A DNA stretch of 11,341 nucleotides from Cyclostephanos tholiformis. Taxonomy: Eukaryota > Bacillariophyta > Thalassiosirophyceae > Thalassiosirales > Thalassiosiraceae. A program made the translations under genes and the position numbers. Of this stretch, positions 7,886 through 11,341 are shown one piece after another. The stretch lies in the NCBI GenBank assembly GCA_036939975.1, contig JALLPB010002269.1, positions 1-11,341 on the forward strand, written 5' to 3'. Each line of letters starts with the position of its first letter. The first letter of the stretch is position 1. Under the pieces are notes generated by a model. It did no database searches. It was not told the origin of the DNA and saw nothing but the letters and a program-made list of their open reading frames with translations.

Positions 7886-8755
7886 CTAATATTCTATGCT
7901 AGAAAATGGCTCACTCTGCTCGATGGCAAGCTGGTTGAACACCACAAATGCCCAAAAGACCTCCCCTTGGTGACAAATATTGCGCCAAAAAACTTGGGAA
8001 AGAATCACCCAATTTTTGAGGCAACTATTGATTGTCTTGTGCCTTGCCTGCAGCTATGCCTGAATCACCAGTTTCTTGGTGGGGACAATGTCATTGAGTG
8101 GGCACTTGGGCACTTGACCTTGTCAGGGTGCCCATGGTAGCCGTTGTTGGCCTCAACTTTCTCATACTGGTAGAGGAAGTTGGCAAGGATGAAATTAAAA
8201 ATCTTGATGTCTGGCCACTTGTTGGTGGATTAAGGACCTTGAATCCAGATGAGGTTCCCCCCCCCGGATGTCTACAACCAGCTTGTAGCGTAAGGCAGAC
8301 TTCCTGGAGTACTTGTGGGAGCCAAAGAGGTTAAAGTCGGTTCCATCGACCAACATAAGGCAATTGTTGCTAATGTCATTGACAGACCAACTTTCAAAAT
8401 TGACCTGCAATTTTGTGAGGGGGGAGACAAGAAGTGATGGTGGGGGGGGTGAGATGACGAGGGCAGGGGGGGGATAAATGGTGACAATGGATGACAATGA
8501 TGTCCACAAAGACATTGTCAACGATGATGACAGCCCAGCAGCGGCCACTCATTTAATGAAAAAATAGGACACAACAATCAAATAAACTCACCACGACATC
8601 CCCAAGCTCAGAAATGGCCTTGATGAAGGCCCAGATCATTGGATGTGCCAACAACCGCACACCCCGGGCCCTGCTTGGGATAAACCTTTAGAAAATTAAG
8701 GGTCCAGAGCAGATGCTCCGGGCACCCCCCCTGTCAGATAGAGCTCGTTGCAAAC
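7886..8755 (-). pseudogene. Decayed Harbinger/PIF-type transposase with one intron
   Basis: Reading the minus strand across frames recovers, in family order, pieces of a Harbinger/PIF (DDE_Tnp_4) transposase. At 8721-8635: HLLWTLNFLKVYPKQGPGC. At 8639-8592: WAFIKAISELGDVV. An intron follows at 8591-8405. At 8404-8258: CLMLVDGTDFNLFGSHKYS and ALRYKLVVDI. At 8256-8233: NLIWIQGP. At 8229-8092: KWPDIKIF, then YEKVEANNGYHGHPDKVKCP. At 8095-7886: QARHKTINSCLKNW and on to FNQLAIEQSEPFSSIEY and a stop. Frames change at about 8637, at the G9 run (8257-8265), at 8230 and at 8093. In-frame stops occur at 8230-8232 and in the last block. The second catalytic Asp (expected in an EADDGY-type motif) is Asn and the expected final Glu (RHETIN-type) is Lys. 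The copy is dead and old. The N-terminus is not recovered beyond about 8755. Confidence 0.85.
8405..8591 (-). other. GT-AG intron inside the transposase relic
   Basis: The donor reads GTG|GTGAGT (8591-8586) and the acceptor TTGCAG|GTC (8410-8405). The length is 187 bp and the phase is 0. Removing it joins the ELGDVV piece directly to VNFESWSVND, which is the expected continuity in the transposase family. The intron interior holds stops and C-rich runs, while both flanks align with the family. Confidence 0.75.
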
Positions 8756-9040
8756 AACAATCTCCCAGATGGTTTTTATGACTCTAATGCTAGTTCTGAA
8801 GAACTACCTCTGAAGAACCAATCTGGGATCTGGCAGTTTTAATTTTATCTGCAGATCAGGTTTATTTTAAGCACTTATTCTTTTTGCTGCAACCCGATGA
8901 AATGTGTTATAAACAAAATAAATCATATCGTTAATCAAATAATTCATTATTTTGCTTCTTATATTTATTTCTTACACAATATAAATACATCTCTAACAAT
9001 TTTTAAGTACAAGAAGGGATTCATTGGATCTGTACCAGCT
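8756..9040. other. AT-rich flank, short repeats only
   Basis: Contains TCTGAAGAAC twice (8795-8804 and 8809-8818) and an imperfect inverted pair (TCCCAGATGGTT at 8763-8774 against AACCAATCTGGGA at 8816-8828). These lie just upstream of the relic's readable part. No gene is seen. Confidence 0.4.
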
Positions 9041-9478
9041 AATATCGAATATCAAGTTACGGACTTTTTTAGTTATTTTGTACATTCTATATTCTATATT
9101 CAGGTATTCCTCTGACCCCAAATATCGAATATGGATTATACGGCAATTCCTATATTTGATATTCAATTCCGTAATTTCGAATATAGAGGTTCAAATTTCG
9201 AATATAGAAGATGTCCGCAAAAACCATATTTGATATTCTGTTTCATAAATTCGAAAATACGGGTTGGTATATCGAATATTCTTTTTACGGATTTTTTTAT
9301 ATTTTATAATTGGCCTCGTAAAATTGAATATATGGGTCTGGATATCGATTATATATTTTACGGTAAGTCCTATATTCAATATTCATACCCGTGACTTCAA
9401 ATATACGAAATTTTTATCTCGTAACTTTGAATATACCCATGTATATTTGAAGTTACGGGTCTGAATATTGAATATAGG
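9041..9478. repeat. AT-rich cluster of ATATCGAATAT / TTACGG motifs in both orientations
   Basis: More than a dozen variants of ATATCGAATAT and its near-palindromic complement alternate with TTACGG/CCGTAA. A 38-bp unit at 9148-9185 recurs directly at 9368-9405 (30 of 38 identical). The latter recurs inverted at 9443-9478 (34 of 36 identical to 9369-9404). Inside the spacer, GTAACTTTGAATATAC (9421-9436) faces GTATATTTGAAGTTAC (9441-9456) across a 4-base loop. The ORFs here are by-products. It could be a nest of foldback/MITE elements or a motif cluster for a protein or for chromatin. Confidence 0.8.
9369..9478. repeat. Long inverted repeat, 36-bp arms
   Basis: The arms are 9369-9404 and 9443-9478, with two mismatches and a 38-base spacer that contributes one arm of a second, overlapping 16-bp hairpin (9421-9456, all pairs Watson-Crick or G-T). 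Either hairpin could form but not both at once. Confidence 0.85.
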
Positions 9479-9627
9479 TGTCTGCCTGCGCAGTGTTTTC
9501 CTCATTCAGAGTCTTCATTTGGCAAGTAATGTTTGCACTCACTGGATGCATCAGGGCTTAATCCTTTAGATGAACTTATTTCATTAAATAAGAATCCTAA
9601 TGATTACTGTTAAACATTCCTAACAAG

Positions 9628-9692
9628 TCTTCCTAACAATCCCAAAACAATGCCTGCAAACAATCCTAAAGAAATCTTCCAAACAATCCTAA
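9628..9692. repeat. Short tandem repeats of AACAATCCTAA type, period about 23 bp
   Basis: AAACAATCCTAA occurs at 9658-9669 and 9681-9692. TCTTCCTAACAATCC (9628-9642) and TCTTCCAAACAATCC (9675-9689) differ by one base and are 47 bp apart, about two periods. Looser copies (CTAACCAA, GTAACCACC) continue to about 9755. Confidence 0.7.
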
Positions 9693-9756
9693 CCAATTTT
9701 TGACAATGTTCTAACCAACCCCTGTAAACACTTGTAACCACCTAATGCAGCTAACC

Positions 9757-9877
9757 TTATTCACCACAGTTTCCATTGCAGGAACAACCGCTGTGGCACT
9801 TCTCTTTCTTCCTCTTGCAGCCACAGNCGATAACGTAAGACCCATTACTAGTAATTGAAATTTGCGCGTATGGTTAC
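9757..9877 (-). other. Short open frame with a CXC-type cysteine cluster
   Basis: The minus strand is open from a stop at about 9878 to the TAA at 9757-9759, with no ATG start in frame. It encodes CGCKRKKEKCHSGCSCNGNC followed by Gly-Glu-stop. The spacing C-x-C-x6-C-x3-C-x-C-x3-C nearly equals the distal half of the tesmin/TSO1 CXC (CRC) zinc-binding motif, with one extra residue before the last Cys. An ambiguous base at 9827 falls in the codon just before the first Cys. It is probably the last exon or a remnant of a DNA-binding or transposon protein. It lies downstream of the hydrolase stop, on the same strand. Confidence 0.35.
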
Positions 9878-9880
9878 CAA

Positions 9881-9909
9881 CACATATATATTATATATAT
9901 ATATTATAT
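9881..9909. repeat. AT dinucleotide microsatellite
   Basis: An interrupted (AT)n tract that overlaps the hydrolase stop codon (TAA, 9904-9906), so slippage here could alter the very end of the reading frame or its 3' untranslated region. Confidence 0.85.
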
Positions 9910-11220
9910 GTATTTCAACCACTGTCCCAAAACGCCAGGACTGCCATACCAAAGTATATCCTCGGGCAATTTCCAACTGGGAGCGTTACCGTCGATCAAA
10001 TTCCACGGCGTCGGTAGTACGTGCGCGTGTCGGACCGCATCGCCCGTGATCGAACATTCGCGTATCTCGACGTTACGAGCGGGCGCGTCCATGCACGATA
10101 ATTCCATCGGCACGATGCCATCGCCCACGACGTCGTCGCCGATCCTGCCGATGAGGGGGAGGTAACTCGTCGCCGCCAGGAATTCCTCGAAACGCGTGGT
10201 TAGTACCCTCCCCCTCACGCCCGAACCGCACACGCACGTGATGTCGACGTTGCCGTTCATGGAAAGCGATAGCGACGAACAACCGGGATGGCACGTCACC
10301 TCCCGTAAGAGGCCGCGCGTCTGATCGAACAATGCCGTATCAGGACAAGCGTGGGGCGTACCCAACGTGATGAACGACGTAACCCTGGCCCTCGCGAGTC
10401 GATGTACGGACGTCGAGGACGCGGATAATCCGCCGAGGTACGCCCTCGCGATCCATCCGCCGATGCTGTGACCGATGATGCAGATTTCGAGGTCGTCGTC
10501 GTCGTCGTCGTCGTCATAAACATCCATTCCCGCCGCCTCCGCGAACAATTCCATGAGCGCCACCTCCATCGCATCGAAGTACCAACGCAATGTCGTCCTA
10601 GCGTTGAGATTGGCCCTGAGGAAGTCCATCGTCGGCAATTGCATGGCCACCTTGATCCATTCCGTTCGGGGCAGGGGAGCGACTCGCGATGCGACGATTT
10701 CCATTCGCATCCCCGCGTCGTTGTCGTCATTGTCGTCGCTCGTAGTCGTCGTCGTCGATGTCGTGATCGTCTCGACTCGCGTTCGTATCTCGTCGAGGAG
10801 GTCGGCGTAATCGGCGGGGACGCAGAATTGGGCGGGACAAAGGAGTATCGCCACCCTCCTCCTCCTACTCCTCCTACTCCTCCTCCTACTCTTGCCTCCC
10901 TTGTCCCCCATCGTCGTCTCGTTCACGCTCGCATCCGACATGGAGGACGATCTGCCGTTCGAGTCGTAATCGTCGTCGTGGTGGTCGTGGTCGATGATCG
11001 ACGACGACGACGACGACGTCGACGCGAACAACGACGTGACGTGGTGCGACGACATCATCCCCCCCGAGGATGGACGATCCCTCGTCATGCCGACCCGTCG
11101 GACGTAGGACGATGTCGAACGCACACGTATGAGTACTCCGGGTGGACGTACCGTCGGGGGGAGGAGGAATGATGCCTCGATTCTCCTCGTCGCGAACGTC
11201 GTCGCGGCATCCGCCGCCAT
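9904..11220 (-). CDS. Alpha/beta hydrolase (plant/algal PGAP1-like lipase family)
   Basis: A 438-residue single-exon frame. It resembles the plastid-associated plant alpha/beta hydrolases related to GPI inositol-deacylase/lipases. The exact substrate is unknown, presumably an ester. Seen here: a disordered Ser/Asp-rich N-terminal third; a basic run SRRRSRRSRRRR (111-122) leading into the first core strand VAILLCPAQF; a GHSIGG nucleophile elbow (250-255, Ser252); LGTPH (286-290) and DQTRGLL (299-305), typical of this family; likely acid Asp367 in GDGIVP; and likely base His398 or His400 in RHAHVL. The C-terminus WYGSPGVLGQW (424-434) matches the family's usual end, so it is complete there. Asp8 at 236-243 comes from a (GTC)8 run. 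The ATG at 11218-11220 has A at -3 and G at +4, but the frame stays open upstream to the window edge. Confidence 0.85.
   Translation of the reverse strand: MAADAATTFATRRIEASFLLPPTVRPPGVLIRVRSTSSYVRRVGMTRDRPSSGGMMSSHHVTSLFASTSSSSSSIIDHDHHDDDYDSNGRSSSMSDASVNETTMGDKGGKSRRRSRRSRRRRVAILLCPAQFCVPADYADLLDEIRTRVETITTSTTTTTSDDNDDNDAGMRMEIVASRVAPLPRTEWIKVAMQLPTMDFLRANLNARTTLRWYFDAMEVALMELFAEAAGMDVYDDDDDDDDLEICIIGHSIGGWIARAYLGGLSASSTSVHRLARARVTSFITLGTPHACPDTALFDQTRGLLREVTCHPGCSSLSLSMNGNVDITCVCGSGVRGRVLTTRFEEFLAATSYLPLIGRIGDDVVGDGIVPMELSCMDAPARNVEIRECSITGDAVRHAHVLPTPWNLIDGNAPSWKLPEDILWYGSPGVLGQWLKYI
10492..10515 (-). repeat. In-gene (GTC)8 run encoding Asp8
   Basis: A perfect trinucleotide run just before the strand carrying the nucleophile elbow of the hydrolase. 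It lies in a loop position, where length variation would be tolerated. Confidence 0.9.
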
Positions 11221-11288
11221 CGTCGCGACGAGCGGGAGCAGGAGCAGAGCGACGCCGAGCGACGGAAAACTTATGCGGTGATGGTGGT

Positions 11289-11341
<53 letters not shown>
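11221..11341 (-). other. Open in-frame extension upstream of the hydrolase ATG
   Basis: Upstream of the called ATG the hydrolase frame has no stop to the window edge. Nearest the ATG it encodes a hydrophobic stretch (SFPSLGVALLLLPLVAT) preceded by Arg-Ile and three His. Further out is a Ser17 run from the terminal repeat. No other in-frame ATG occurs within the window. The hydrophobic stretch looks like a signal-peptide or membrane-anchor core. If translated, it would send the enzyme to the secretory system or, in a diatom, perhaps to the plastid. Confidence 0.4.
11291..11341. repeat. (GAC)17 microsatellite at the window end
   Basis: Seventeen perfect GAC units run to the last base. The array probably continues beyond the window. 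In the frame of the hydrolase it reads as poly-Ser. Confidence 0.95.

Noticed and set aside
8195..8548. 117-codon minus-strand ORF as an independent gene
   Set aside because: Its first third reads through the intron of the Harbinger relic and its last third is past a frameshift. Only the middle is genuine transposase sequence.
9131..9464. Several ORFs rich in Ile, Tyr, Phe and Asn
   Set aside because: They are translations of the ATATCGAATAT motif cluster and overlap on both strands.
10468..11172. 234-codon plus-strand ORF opposite the hydrolase
   Set aside because: It is rich in Val/Arg/His runs that are the complement of Asp/Ser repeats. The minus strand has the catalytic motifs, so this is a shadow frame.

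Overview
The window reads as nuclear DNA of a eukaryote, most likely a diatom or another stramenopile. Three things point there: a Harbinger/PIF-type transposase relic with a GT-AG intron, a pogo/jerky-like DDE transposase of the kind I associate with diatom genomes, and a plant/algal-type alpha/beta hydrolase in GC-rich, trinucleotide-repeat-laden sequence. The lineage is inferred from family resemblance, not proven. No prokaryotic operon, rRNA, convincing tRNA or CRISPR array is visible.

Layout. Bases 1-3300 are mostly non-coding, low-complexity sequence: an 89-bp tandem duplication (380-557), a hexanucleotide array (741-830), degenerate CAT/TGT-rich repeats (947-1250) and a G-quadruplex-type GGGGGAT array (2093-2120). 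One unassigned minus-strand open frame lies at 2083-2586. Bases 3297-5400 hold a balanced-GC island with two convergent intact genes, a transposase (3398-4654, +) and a 217-aa protein of unknown function (4739-5392, -), 84 bp apart. Bases 5400-7880 are repeat-rich and essentially gene-free. Bases 7886-8755 (minus) carry a decayed Harbinger/PIF transposase that no single ORF reveals. It is spread over several frames with one recognisable 187-bp intron. Bases 9040-9480 are an AT-rich cluster of palindromic motifs, including a 36-bp inverted repeat. A small CXC-type cysteine cluster (9757-9877, minus) precedes a probably functional alpha/beta hydrolase (9904-11220, minus) whose frame stays open to the window end through a (TCG)17 run.

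How the parts relate. The likely host gene is the hydrolase, with a GHSIGG nucleophile elbow and a family-typical C-terminus. The rest is a transposon graveyard of different ages. The Harbinger copy is old, with shifted frames, stops and two catalytic acids changed. The pogo-like copy is young, with no stop or frameshift, yet its third catalytic Asp is Ile. That makes it either a freshly killed copy or a domesticated DNA-binding protein. The convergent neighbour may be the second gene of the same element, but I found no terminal inverted repeats that delimit it.
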